Positions 16,465-24,526 of a DNA stretch of 57,655 nt are shown one piece after another (within the stretch, counting starts at the first letter, position 1; each line of letters begins with the position of its first letter). This stretch comes from Treponema sp. (GTDB lineage Bacteria; Spirochaetota; Spirochaetia; Treponematales; Breznakiellaceae), in contig JAISGE010000182.1 in assembly GCA_031263265.1 (NCBI GenBank), forward strand, positions 1 through 57,655. Direction: 5' to 3'. The notes under the pieces are model-generated. The model was not told where the DNA came from and ran no database searches. It saw nothing but the letters and a program-made list of their open reading frames with translations. Both the position numbers and the translations under genes were made by a program.

Positions 16465-18360
16465 CTATATACCCAACCCTGCGCGCTTTGCCTCAATACC
16501 ATCAAGGATACTTTTCACCAGTTCATGGGGATCCTTATTGATGATATACCCTGCACCGACAATGTTGCGAGTACCCTGGGTAATGAGATCCATCATCTCG
16601 GTACTGCCTTTAACCTGAGGTTCGATACCCAAGTACACATCAATGCCGGTAGATACCACATAATTGGCTATAGAGACCGCTTTCTCACTCATCCATTCAG
16701 GAGCGCAACCTACCACCGGTATCTCAGTGGTCTTTACTCCCCAGTCTTTAGCAATCCCCGTGGCGAGAAGCATCATACGACTGATATCCACACATGCACC
16801 CATGTGCAGAATCGGCGGTATATCCACCAATTCGCATACCCGCCTCAAACCAGCACCGCACACGTACTTGGCGTCTTTATTGAGCAGTCCCGCCTTAGTG
16901 GCAAGTTGAGCCGCACAACCTGTAGCAACGATCAGTATATCGTTTTGCAACAACTCTCGCATGATCTCAAAATGAGAGTAATCTGGCCGTACCCTAGGGT
17001 TATTACAACCTACAATAGCCACAGCGCCCCGCAGAACCCCTGCCTTGATCGCATCAATAGCCGGCCTATAAGAACCGATCTCGTCCACATGGCTATTGGT
17101 TACCCCGTCAAGATGCTTGATGATCTGTTCCGTAGGATACCCAACTACGGCAGTCTGCTTGGTACTCGGGATAAACACTTTAGAAGTATCCCGGTTTTGA
17201 TAGTTATCAATGGCCATTTTGATGAGGTCTTTGGCCTGATCAAAAGCGGTGTCCGGTTTAAATTCCACATAAATGGATCCGGGAATCCGTGCAATAGGAG
17301 AACTAGTAACAAATTTGGTGTGGAAACACTCACTCAAGGGAGCAAGTGCAGGGAATATACACTGTACATCCACACACATCATCTCTACGGCACCGGTTAA
17401 GACTGCATTTTCCTGCTGGAGGAAGTTTCCTGCCATCCGAACCCCATGACGCATGGCCACTTCATTAGCGGTACAGCAAAGACCAACAATGTTGATCCCT
17501 TTAGCGCCCTTTGATTTGGAATAATCCACCAGTTCCTTTATTTCCGCAGCAGTTACTACCATCTCAGAAAAAGCCGGATCATGCCCATGAACCACAATAT
17601 TGACCATTTCTTTTTCCAGAACCCCCAGATTTCCTTCGGTAGTCCGTACTGTGGGAGTTCCAAAGAGGATATCAGTGATTTCCGTACCCAGCATTGATCC
17701 GCCCCATCCATTGGAAAGGCTGGTTCTTAGACCCTGTCTTACTAAGGCTTCTGGATCAGCACTGTTCCCCATGTGGGTCATGTGCAACGTAGTAGCGATT
17801 TCCCGGTCAATAGCCCGGGGCTCAATCCCCTGATCACGCCATACTTGCTGCCGCTCTTCAGTGGCCCGCTTAATAAAGCGCTGCGTCCCTGTAGGCTTTC
17901 CGAATTCCATAAGGCCGACATCAGCAACTTCATGGGCAAGGTCATAAATATCCTTACCCTCGGTTTCTAACCCGTATTCCTTAGCTAGTCGTATAAGTTT
18001 TTGCTCGTCCCGGACCTGGTAGTTTCCACCGGGCTTTGTACTGTGGAGTATATGCAGGATTTCCCGGGCGTGATCCGAGTGGGCTGAAGTACCCGCTGCG
18101 ATAGTACGAGCATAATTCCGCGCCGCAATTGCATGAGCATCTGCGCCGCAAATTCCTCGGGAGGCCTTGGGGGTAATACGGCAAGGCCCCATAGAACAGT
18201 TCTTACAGCAGACTCCCTCTTCCCCAAACTTACAGTGGGGCGTCTGTTTTTTATTGCGATCTTCCCAAGTTTCTGCGCAAACAGAACACGCTATTTCCTT
18301 CAATTTAGCGGTATCTGCCTCCATTTGCTCAATAGAGGTTAAATCTTCCAGCGTTTTCAA
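16465..18360 (-). CDS. cooS: Ni-Fe carbon monoxide dehydrogenase catalytic subunit
   Basis: A 631-aa homodimeric CODH that interconverts CO2 and CO at the Ni-4Fe-5S C-cluster and hands CO to AcsB. Cysteines for clusters D and B are at CSVCAETW and CCKNCSMGPC. C-cluster residues include HGHDPAFSE, GLCCTANEVAMRHG, CVDVQC, IVGCNNPRV and ATGCAAQL. The start is a TTG at 18360 with GGAGA about 9 nt upstream. The length matches monofunctional CooS proteins (630-640 aa) rather than the 670-aa AcsA of classical ACS-bound CODH, even though it lies beside acsB. A 378-bp spacer separates it from folD. Confidence 0.96.
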   Translation of the reverse strand: MKTLEDLTSIEQMEADTAKLKEIACSVCAETWEDRNKKQTPHCKFGEEGVCCKNCSMGPCRITPKASRGICGADAHAIAARNYARTIAAGTSAHSDHAREILHILHSTKPGGNYQVRDEQKLIRLAKEYGLETEGKDIYDLAHEVADVGLMEFGKPTGTQRFIKRATEERQQVWRDQGIEPRAIDREIATTLHMTHMGNSADPEALVRQGLRTSLSNGWGGSMLGTEITDILFGTPTVRTTEGNLGVLEKEMVNIVVHGHDPAFSEMVVTAAEIKELVDYSKSKGAKGINIVGLCCTANEVAMRHGVRMAGNFLQQENAVLTGAVEMMCVDVQCIFPALAPLSECFHTKFVTSSPIARIPGSIYVEFKPDTAFDQAKDLIKMAIDNYQNRDTSKVFIPSTKQTAVVGYPTEQIIKHLDGVTNSHVDEIGSYRPAIDAIKAGVLRGAVAIVGCNNPRVRPDYSHFEIMRELLQNDILIVATGCAAQLATKAGLLNKDAKYVCGAGLRRVCELVDIPPILHMGACVDISRMMLLATGIAKDWGVKTTEIPVVGCAPEWMSEKAVSIANYVVSTGIDVYLGIEPQVKGSTEMMDLITQGTRNIVGAGYIINKDPHELVKSILDGIEAKRAGLGI

Positions 18361-18738
18361 AATTATGTTTCTCCTCTCCTATGTGTGCTTTCAAGCACCA
18401 CGTCAATTTAAGCGGATCCAAGGTCAACGACCCATTCTCCGTAAACCTTTACGGCTTCAACCGTATTGTTACTCTCCACGCCGGCGCTTACATGTTTTAT
18501 ACACACCTCCATCACTTTACCGTCCCTGTCCAACAGGCCGCATACGTTTTCTATGGCATATCCTCATTCGATACAAAAAAACCATTGAAACAACCACATC
18601 CTACCCGTCACTCTTTACGCTATTTTTGGTACTTTTACACGCCGCCGTTCTAAAGGAGATGCCGGAATCAGACACCATGTCTATCCCGGCTTCGTCCTTC
18701 CTCAATTATCTACCTTAATAGTTCCTACCGCAAGGCTA
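18361..18738 (-). other. 378-bp noncoding spacer between folD and cooS
   Basis: I see no convincing gene here; short open frames on the plus strand lack ribosome sites and family features. The clear structure is a 13-bp stem-loop at 18661-18690. The cooS Shine-Dalgarno is at the left end. It could hold a second promoter for the CODH/ACS half of the operon, but I found no good -35/-10 pair. Confidence 0.5.
18661..18690 (-). other. Strong stem-loop between folD and cooS
   Basis: On the minus strand GCCGGGAT-AGACA pairs with TGTCT-g-ATTCCGGC: 13 pairs (one G-T) with one bulged G and a 3-nt loop. It begins 48 nt after the folD stop. No T-run follows. Confidence 0.55.
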
Positions 18739-19593
18739 CTAAACACTCCCTTGAGCCGCCCGAATCAGATGGTTTATCAGCATACAGTTCGTTACCGAAC
18801 CAACACCGCCAGGTACCGGGCTAATAGCCTCTACCAAAGGTTCGACTTCGGCAAACTTCACATCACCACAAGTACCCTTACTCCCATCAGGTTTTGGGTT
18901 GACCCCTACATCCACCACCACCTGTCCAGCCCGGAAGGACTCTTTTCCTACACTTTCGGCCCGTCCCATAGCCACGACCACAATATCCGCTTCTTGGATC
19001 ACTGAAGCCATATTCTTGGTTTTTGAATGACAGATTGTAACGGTTCCGTTTTTTTTCAAAAGCAATAAGGATACCGGTTTACCAATTACCGTGCTCCGGC
19101 CAACTACCACCACCCGTTTCCCTGCAGGATCGATCTGGTAATGTTCAAGTATCTTGATAACCGATTCTGCGGTACAAGGGGCATAACCCTGGCTCGCATC
19201 CGCATATATCCCTGCCATAGAACCATCGGTAATACCGTCCATATCTTTCTTCGGCAACAGGGCTGCCCTTGCCGCATTGTCATCAATGTGTTTAGGCAAG
19301 GGACGAAAAAGTAATACCCCATGCACTCCCGAATCTTCATTGGCCTCCCGAATGACATCCAGTAATGCCTGCTGCGTGGTATCCTCAGGCAAACGGTAGT
19401 TCTTTACCGCAGCCCCAACCTCTTCACAGCGCTTGGTAGCCCCTTTCTCATAAGAAATATCAGGACCCTTTTCACCCACCCGGATAATACCCAAGGTCGG
19501 CGTGATCCCCTTAGCCTTGAGGGCCTCCACATCCTGTTTCATAGACGCAGTCAACGCCTCGGCTACTTCTTTTCCACTCAGTAACTTTGCCAT
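18739..19593 (-). CDS. folD: Methylene-THF dehydrogenase of the FolD family, cyclohydrolase site degenerate
   Basis: A 284-aa NAD(P)-dependent enzyme of the methyl branch that reduces 5,10-methenyl-THF to methylene-THF. The fold is intact: GIIRVGEKGPDISYEK, KDMDGITDGS, PCTAESV, GRSTVIGKPVSLLL and PGGVGSVTN. The family's bifunctional members use a Lys four residues after a conserved Tyr and a Gln in VQLPLP for the cyclohydrolase step. Here Tyr48 is kept but position 52 is Ala, and the Gln position is Phe96 (LFRPLP). The neighbouring fchA supplies cyclohydrolase. Other acetogens with FchA have similar FolD proteins. The cofactor (NADH or NADPH) cannot be decided. Confidence 0.95.
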   Translation of the reverse strand: MAKLLSGKEVAEALTASMKQDVEALKAKGITPTLGIIRVGEKGPDISYEKGATKRCEEVGAAVKNYRLPEDTTQQALLDVIREANEDSGVHGVLLFRPLPKHIDDNAARAALLPKKDMDGITDGSMAGIYADASQGYAPCTAESVIKILEHYQIDPAGKRVVVVGRSTVIGKPVSLLLLKKNGTVTICHSKTKNMASVIQEADIVVVAMGRAESVGKESFRAGQVVVDVGVNPKPDGSKGTCGDVKFAEVEPLVEAISPVPGGVGSVTNCMLINHLIRAAQGSV

Positions 19594-19638
19594 TCTTGTT
19601 TCACCTCAATTAAGTTCCTCATACCCCTTGGTCCGGTT

Positions 19639-20274
19639 TTACTTGGGTTTTAATTGGTCTTTGACCCCCCTAAAGATCTTGTCTGCCAAGGGTTCATATT
19701 CAGCAAGCAACGTATCGGTTTCCCGGTTAATTTGCTCCGCATAGGCCCGGTCTTTCATAGCTTTGGTATTGATGTATACATTAAGACTTGCCCCTACCAG
19801 AGCCGCCTTACAGAATAACACCCCCACCCCTGCATCGCTGACCGCAAGACGGCTCCCCTTAGCCGCATATTCCTCTTGCAACAAAATCGCCTCGGCGCAC
19901 TTTTTCATAATTTCTAAGGGTACACCACACGCCGACTTCAACGCAGCCTCCATAACCAAGGCTTTCTCTGCCTTCTCTCCCTCTGTATTTTCGGGAAGCC
20001 CATAAGCCTTGGAAAGCGGTTCAAATTCCTCTGCGTCTTTTTGTACCAGTTCAAGCAGTTCCCCCTGCAACCGATCCGCATCTCGCTGTAGACGCACCAT
20101 ATCCGCTTCCACCGCGGCGTATTTCTTCTTCCCGATGGTTAGGGATCCTACCATGTTTCCCAGGGCGGTTCCAACCGCTCCCACCAGAGCCGACGCGCCA
20201 CCCCCCCCTGGTACCGGCGCCTTACTACCCAAAACAGCAATAAATTCTGCACAGCTCTTATTGGTTAAACTCAT
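19639..20274 (-). CDS. fchA: Methenyltetrahydrofolate cyclohydrolase (FchA)
   Basis: A 211-aa all-helical protein of the formimino-THF cyclodeaminase/FchA family. In acetogens it converts 10-formyl-THF to 5,10-methenyl-THF. It has the N-terminal FIAVLGSKAPVPGGGGASAL loop, GNMVGSLTIGKKKY and the EVPLEIM-like GVPLEIMKKCAEA helix. A GAGGGGG ribosome site precedes the ATG. It lies between fhs (25 nt upstream) and folD (45 nt downstream), the order of the reactions. It replaces the activity missing from the adjacent FolD. A histidine-degradation role is unlikely since no hut genes are near. Confidence 0.93.
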   Translation of the reverse strand: MSLTNKSCAEFIAVLGSKAPVPGGGGASALVGAVGTALGNMVGSLTIGKKKYAAVEADMVRLQRDADRLQGELLELVQKDAEEFEPLSKAYGLPENTEGEKAEKALVMEAALKSACGVPLEIMKKCAEAILLQEEYAAKGSRLAVSDAGVGVLFCKAALVGASLNVYINTKAMKDRAYAEQINRETDTLLAEYEPLADKIFRGVKDQLKPK

Positions 20275-20299
20275 CTTGAAACCACCCCCTCTTTATACC

Positions 20300-22033
20300 C
20301 TAGAATAGTCCGGATATTTTTCCTGTGTTATCCACGTCGATTTTTTCCGCGGAAGGTACTGGCGGCAACCCAGGCATGGTCATAATTTCTCCTGTAAGCG
20401 CAACGATAAAACCTGCTCCTGCAGAAATCTTAATGTTCCGTACCGTGAGCGTCCAACCTTTTGGTGCACCCCGCAGCGCCTGATCATCGGAGAAGCTATA
20501 TTGGGTCTTGGCCATACAAATCGGTACCTTGTCCATGCCAAGTTTCTCAAGCTGCTCAATCTGCTTTTGCGCATTCGGAAGAATATTGACATTCTCTGCA
20601 TGGTAGATATTCTTCGCAATCGCTTCGATCTTATCTTTGATTGATGCGTTTACATCATAGCTGAAGGTAAACTTATTCGGCTGCTCACACAGTCGAACTA
20701 CTTCTTCGGCCAGCTTTACCCCGCCTTCGCCACCTTTCGCCCATACTTCGGAAAGTACCACATTGGCACCTTTTTCCTTGGCCATTTTTTCAACCAGATC
20801 AAGTTCAGCCTTAGTATCTGTTGGGAAGGCATTAATCGCTACAACCGCAGGCAGATTGAAAACTTTCGTGATATTTTCGATGTGCTGAAGCAGATTCGGA
20901 AGCCCTTTTTCCAAGGCAGCAAGATTTTCTTTCCCCAGATCCGCCTTTGCTACTCCTCCATGATGCTTGAGCGCACGAACCGTAGCCACAATAACCACCG
21001 CATTAGGCTTAAGATCAGCCATACGGCACTTAATATCAAGGAATTTTTCCGCACCCAGGTCTGCGCCAAAACCCCCTTCAGTAACCACGTAATCTCCCAT
21101 CTTTAAGGCAAGTTTCGTTGCCATGATTGAATTACAACCGTGGGCAATGTTAGCAAAGGGACCCCCATGAATAAAGGCAGGTGTACCCTCCAGGGTCTGA
21201 ACCAGGTTTGGTTTGAGTGCATCTTTGAGCAACGCGGCCATTGCACCTTGGGCATTAAGCTGTGCAGCGGTTACCGGCTTCTCTGAACCGTCCGACTGTT
21301 TGCCATAGGTATAACCGACGATGATGCGACCCAAGCGTTTCTTAAGATCGTCGATGTCTGAGGAAAGACAAAGAATAGCCATAATCTCAGAAGCAACAGT
21401 GATATCGTACCCATCTTCCCGGGAGGCCCCGTTTGCCTTACCGCCTAAACCATCGACGATAAAACGAAGCTGCCGGTCGTTCATATCCACGCAACGGCGC
21501 CATATAATCTTGCGCGGGTCAAGGTTGAATTTATTGCCCTGATAGATATGGTTGTCGATCATGGCCGCAAGGAGGTTATTTGCCGCGCCAACTGCATGGA
21601 AATCCCCGGTAAAGTGCAGGTTGATGTCCTCCATGGGGATAACCTGCGCCCAGCCACCGCCAGCTGCACCGCCCTTAACGCCGAATACCGGTCCAAGCGA
21701 AGGCTCCCGAAGCGCCACCACGACTTTCTTCCCCAGTTTAGAAAGACCATCGGAAACACCCACGGTAGTTGTGGTCTTGCCTTCCCCTGCTGGTGTGGGG
21801 GTAATGGCAGTTACGAGAATGAGCTTGCCATTTGCTTTATCTTTAAGCTCATTGCTGAGATAATTGTAGTCAATTTTAGCCTTATAGCGGCCATACTGTT
21901 CGATATACTTCTCAGGAATGTCAAGTTTTTTAGCGATTTCCAAAATATCATACGCATGCTCAGGATACACTGCCTGTGCAATCTCGATATCGGAACCAAT
22001 AAATTTCTTTACGGCATCTGAACCTTTTGCCAT
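20300..22033 (-). CDS. fhs: Formate-tetrahydrofolate ligase
   Basis: A 577-aa enzyme that activates formate with ATP and THF to 10-formyl-THF, the entry step of the methyl branch and a marker gene for acetogens. The P-loop TPTPAGEGKTTTT (about 54-66), EPSLGPVFGVKGGAAGGG, the FTGDFHAV motif and the C-terminal PGLPPVPSAE are typical. The length is slightly above the usual 555-560 aa. The ATG at 22033 has AAGGAGA 4-6 nt upstream; an earlier ATG in frame at 22072 lacks a site. Formate dehydrogenase, the source of its substrate, is not in the window. Confidence 0.97.
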   Translation of the reverse strand: MAKGSDAVKKFIGSDIEIAQAVYPEHAYDILEIAKKLDIPEKYIEQYGRYKAKIDYNYLSNELKDKANGKLILVTAITPTPAGEGKTTTTVGVSDGLSKLGKKVVVALREPSLGPVFGVKGGAAGGGWAQVIPMEDINLHFTGDFHAVGAANNLLAAMIDNHIYQGNKFNLDPRKIIWRRCVDMNDRQLRFIVDGLGGKANGASREDGYDITVASEIMAILCLSSDIDDLKKRLGRIIVGYTYGKQSDGSEKPVTAAQLNAQGAMAALLKDALKPNLVQTLEGTPAFIHGGPFANIAHGCNSIMATKLALKMGDYVVTEGGFGADLGAEKFLDIKCRMADLKPNAVVIVATVRALKHHGGVAKADLGKENLAALEKGLPNLLQHIENITKVFNLPAVVAINAFPTDTKAELDLVEKMAKEKGANVVLSEVWAKGGEGGVKLAEEVVRLCEQPNKFTFSYDVNASIKDKIEAIAKNIYHAENVNILPNAQKQIEQLEKLGMDKVPICMAKTQYSFSDDQALRGAPKGWTLTVRNIKISAGAGFIVALTGEIMTMPGLPPVPSAEKIDVDNTGKISGLF

Positions 22034-22075
22034 TATCTTCTCCTTACTATGGACAGGGTTATAGAAACTCACTAC

Positions 22076-22138
22076 ACCCCTACAAAAAAAAGGGGTAACA
22101 TAAGCGTATACGCTACAGGAGGGAGAATTCCCCCTCCT
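22076..22138 (-). other. Cluster of three inverted repeats between metF1 and fhs
   Basis: Reading the transcript: AGGAGGG / CCCTCCT (22117-22138), then the 12-bp palindrome AGCGTATACGCT (22103-22114), then ACCCCT / AGGGGT with a T-rich loop (22076-22096). The first starts 7 nt past the metF1 stop. None is a classical terminator, but together they could slow polymerase or stabilise the ends of processed mRNAs. Confidence 0.5.
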
Positions 22139-22145
22139 CTCTTAA

Positions 22146-23066
22146 TTACGCCTTCTTCTGCCGAATACCAGAATTAAGGACGATTTGACCAACATCGACT
22201 GCCTTATTGAGCGCATAAAGATGAATGCCCTGAAGATCGGTATTCATATAACGCCATAGCGATCTGACGGTATATTCCATCCCGGCTTTCTTGAAATCCG
22301 CAGCATACTCTTTGACGACATTTTCAGCAGCACCCCGAGGCGGCGTATATTTACCGATAATAGCAGCAAGTTCTTTGGGGATCGAACAACCATTGGAAAC
22401 AGTCATATTAATGATCGGATCCCGGGCAAGAACCGGCATGAGTCCCATCACAAAAGGAATCGTAACACCAGCCTTACGACATTTGGCAACCCAGCGTTCA
22501 TATTCATCAATATCATGACAGAGCTGACACATGATAAACTCAGCACCTGCATCCTGTTTTGCCCGGATAAATGCGATATCGGCTTCAGGATTAACCGCAA
22601 GAATATGGGTCTCAGGGTCACCTGCTGCGGCAACGACAAGTTTGTCACCAAAGTTTGCTTTAATGAACTCAATGAGCTGATTAGCATTACTAAAAACACC
22701 ACCGGTAGTAGTGGCAAATTTACCCGTATTAGGATCTTTCGGGAAATCACCGCGCATCGCAAGAACATTCTCAAGACCAATGCCGATGTATTCATTGATT
22801 TCTTTCAGAATTCGCTCTTCTGAAGTCCCAATACAGGTGAAATGCGTCATACACGTAACTTTGTTATCAGCGATGTATTTGCAGATTTCCTGGCTTTTAC
22901 CAACATTAGTCCCACCCGCACCGTAGGTACAGCTAATAAAGTCAGGACTAAATTTGAACAGTTCATCAAGCTCTTTTTGCAACTTGGGAACACCATCGTT
23001 CTCTTTGGGGGGGAATACCTCAAAAGAAAACGTCATTCTCTTCTTGAGAATCTCTGTGATTTTCAT
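22146..23066 (-). CDS. metF: Methylenetetrahydrofolate reductase, paralogue 1
   Basis: A 306-aa TIM-barrel flavoprotein that reduces methylene-THF to methyl-THF. It starts like MetF (ITEILKKRMTFSFEVFPPKE, shown in part), with the SCTYGAGGTN loop, THFTCIG, GLENVLAMRGDFP flavin/folate motif, and the C-terminal GIHLYALNKA segment. GGAGG lies 5 nt before the ATG. A perfect-consensus promoter at 23110-23138 drives it and probably everything down to acsE. It is about half identical by eye to the neighbouring second metF. The zinc protein MetV, the usual partner in many acetogens, is not encoded nearby. Confidence 0.94.
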   Translation of the reverse strand: MKITEILKKRMTFSFEVFPPKENDGVPKLQKELDELFKFSPDFISCTYGAGGTNVGKSQEICKYIADNKVTCMTHFTCIGTSEERILKEINEYIGIGLENVLAMRGDFPKDPNTGKFATTTGGVFSNANQLIEFIKANFGDKLVVAAAGDPETHILAVNPEADIAFIRAKQDAGAEFIMCQLCHDIDEYERWVAKCRKAGVTIPFVMGLMPVLARDPIINMTVSNGCSIPKELAAIIGKYTPPRGAAENVVKEYAADFKKAGMEYTVRSLWRYMNTDLQGIHLYALNKAVDVGQIVLNSGIRQKKA

Positions 23067-23389
23067 TCAATACCTCCGCAATTTTTCCTACTTCGTTCAG
23101 GAATAACCTATTATACCCGCAGAAATATGCTATGTCAATGAAAATTATCTAAAAGTGAGATGCGTTAAATGACCCCACCTTAATAACCATTTTCTTGTTT
23201 CCATAACATATTCACCGGTAAAAACATTAAACCATAAAAGAGTACAATCCTCTGCACTTCGAGGAGGAGCAAGCAATTTCCTCACCTCTCAAACGCGCCT
23301 CTTTAGTACGGATACCAGAATCACCATCCTTAGTTTATGCGATTTACCATCCAAATGGTATTGCTCCTCTTTCTCCTTCTATCTATTTC
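23067..23389 (-). other. 323-bp spacer between the two metF genes
   Basis: No gene is visible. It contains the consensus promoter of metF1 (23110-23138) and a small TACCAT/ATGGTA palindrome at about 23346-23361. I saw no T-run terminator for metF2, so read-through from metF2 into metF1 is possible. Confidence 0.6.
23110..23138 (-). promoter_or_regulatory. Perfect-consensus sigma70 promoter before metF1
   Basis: TTGACA (23133-23138), a 17-bp spacer and TATAAT (23110-23115). The predicted start is near 23103, giving a leader of about 37 nt that includes the metF1 Shine-Dalgarno. This matches the bacterial consensus at all 12 positions. Confidence 0.85.
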
Positions 23390-24253
23390 CTATTTCTGAA
23401 CTCTAATACCTGATGCAAGCACAATCTTCGATACATCTTCGTGCTTGTTCAACGTGAAGATATGGATTCCATTAACACCAGCACTTATATAGCGATGCAG
23501 TTGCTCAACGGTGTACTCAATACCAGCCTTCTTGAAGCTCTCCGGGTCATCTCCGTATTTTCCCATAATAGCCGCAAGCTCTTTCGGAATCGAACAACCC
23601 TTGGCAATCGTCATACGGATGATAGGATCTTTAACCAGAATCGGCATAAGCCCCACGACAAACGGAACCGTTACTCCTGCCTTGCGGGCACGCTCAACAA
23701 ACCGCGAATAGGCATCTACATCATGACAGAGCTGTAACATGATGAATTCCGCCCCCACGTCTTGTTTGTTCCGCAGATGGACAATATCCGAATCAAAGCT
23801 GGGCGCCAAGATATGCTTTTCAGGATAACCTGCAGCAGCTAAACATATCTGGGGAAATGCTACTTTAAGAAAAGCAATCAATTTATTCGCATGATCAAAA
23901 TCACCACCCGTACCTTGCTGTCCCTTGGGAAAATCCCCTCGCATAGCCAATACATTTTCCAGGCCTATATCAGCGTACTCTTTAATGATCGTTTTAATAT
24001 CGCTGCAACTATTACCGATACAGGTAAAATGAGTCAGAATCTCATACCCACTCTTCTTAACCGATTCACAAACTTCTTTACTACGCCCCTTGTTCGTACC
24101 ACTAGCGCCGTAGGTACAGCTTATAAAATCAGGTTCAAAGCGATAGAGTTCAGATAGCGTCTTCAACAAAGGATCCATGGGTTGATCGTTTTTCGGGGGG
24201 AAAACTTCAAAGGAGAAGCTCAACCGTTTTTTTAAGATCTCAACAATTTTCAA
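23390..24253 (-). CDS. metF: Methylenetetrahydrofolate reductase, paralogue 2
   Basis: A second MetF of 287 aa, with the same barrel motifs as its neighbour: SFEVFPPKND, SCTYGASGTN, THFTCIG, GLENVLAMRGDFP, MLQLCHDVDAY and GIHIFTLNKHEDV. The start is taken as TTG at 24253: GGGAGG lies just upstream and the next residues (KIVEILKKRLSFSF) align with the first residues of paralogue 1. An ATG at 24271 has no ribosome site. It differs from paralogue 1 mainly in a shorter central loop after the RGDFP motif. It is the first gene of the cluster, behind its own promoter at 24422-24449. Confidence 0.92.
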   Translation of the reverse strand: MKIVEILKKRLSFSFEVFPPKNDQPMDPLLKTLSELYRFEPDFISCTYGASGTNKGRSKEVCESVKKSGYEILTHFTCIGNSCSDIKTIIKEYADIGLENVLAMRGDFPKGQQGTGGDFDHANKLIAFLKVAFPQICLAAAGYPEKHILAPSFDSDIVHLRNKQDVGAEFIMLQLCHDVDAYSRFVERARKAGVTVPFVVGLMPILVKDPIIRMTIAKGCSIPKELAAIMGKYGDDPESFKKAGIEYTVEQLHRYISAGVNGIHIFTLNKHEDVSKIVLASGIRVQK

Positions 24254-24421
24254 GTGACCTCCCAACTGCATAAGACGAACTTACCGGTGCCCCGATCTAA
24301 TCCGTATGACACGATTCAATAGCTTACCAAATTAGAATCATCATTTAAGTATTACCCTGCCGCCAATGATTACACCATTATATTCGAACAGGAAATACCT
24401 AAAACCTTCTATATATATTTT

Positions 24422-24449
24422 AGTATACCCTATAAAAACCCGTTGTCAA
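24422..24449 (-). promoter_or_regulatory. Sigma70-type promoter of the acetogenesis cluster (metF2)
   Basis: TTGACA (24444-24449), a 16-bp spacer and TATACT (24422-24427). The predicted transcription start is near 24415, about 160 nt before the metF2 start codon. Confidence 0.8.
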
Positions 24450-24526
24450 GCAGATTCTTAGTATAAATGTACCATAAATTTAAATAGAATCCTATACCAA
24501 TTATACCTATTACGGTATACATTGAA

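Noticed and set aside
16450..17400. A 316-codon open frame on the plus strand
   Set aside because: It is antisense to cooS and crosses into the cooC start. Its residues show no family pattern, while the minus strand carries all CODH cluster ligands.
18381..18653. Possible small gene of 90 codons in the folD-cooS spacer
   Set aside because: It has no Shine-Dalgarno, opposes the operon direction, and its composition is not protein-like. I treat the spacer as noncoding.
24254..24421. Known riboswitch (tetrahydrofolate or other) in the metF2 leader
   Set aside because: The leader is long enough, but I see only a weak 6-bp stem and no recognisable conserved core.
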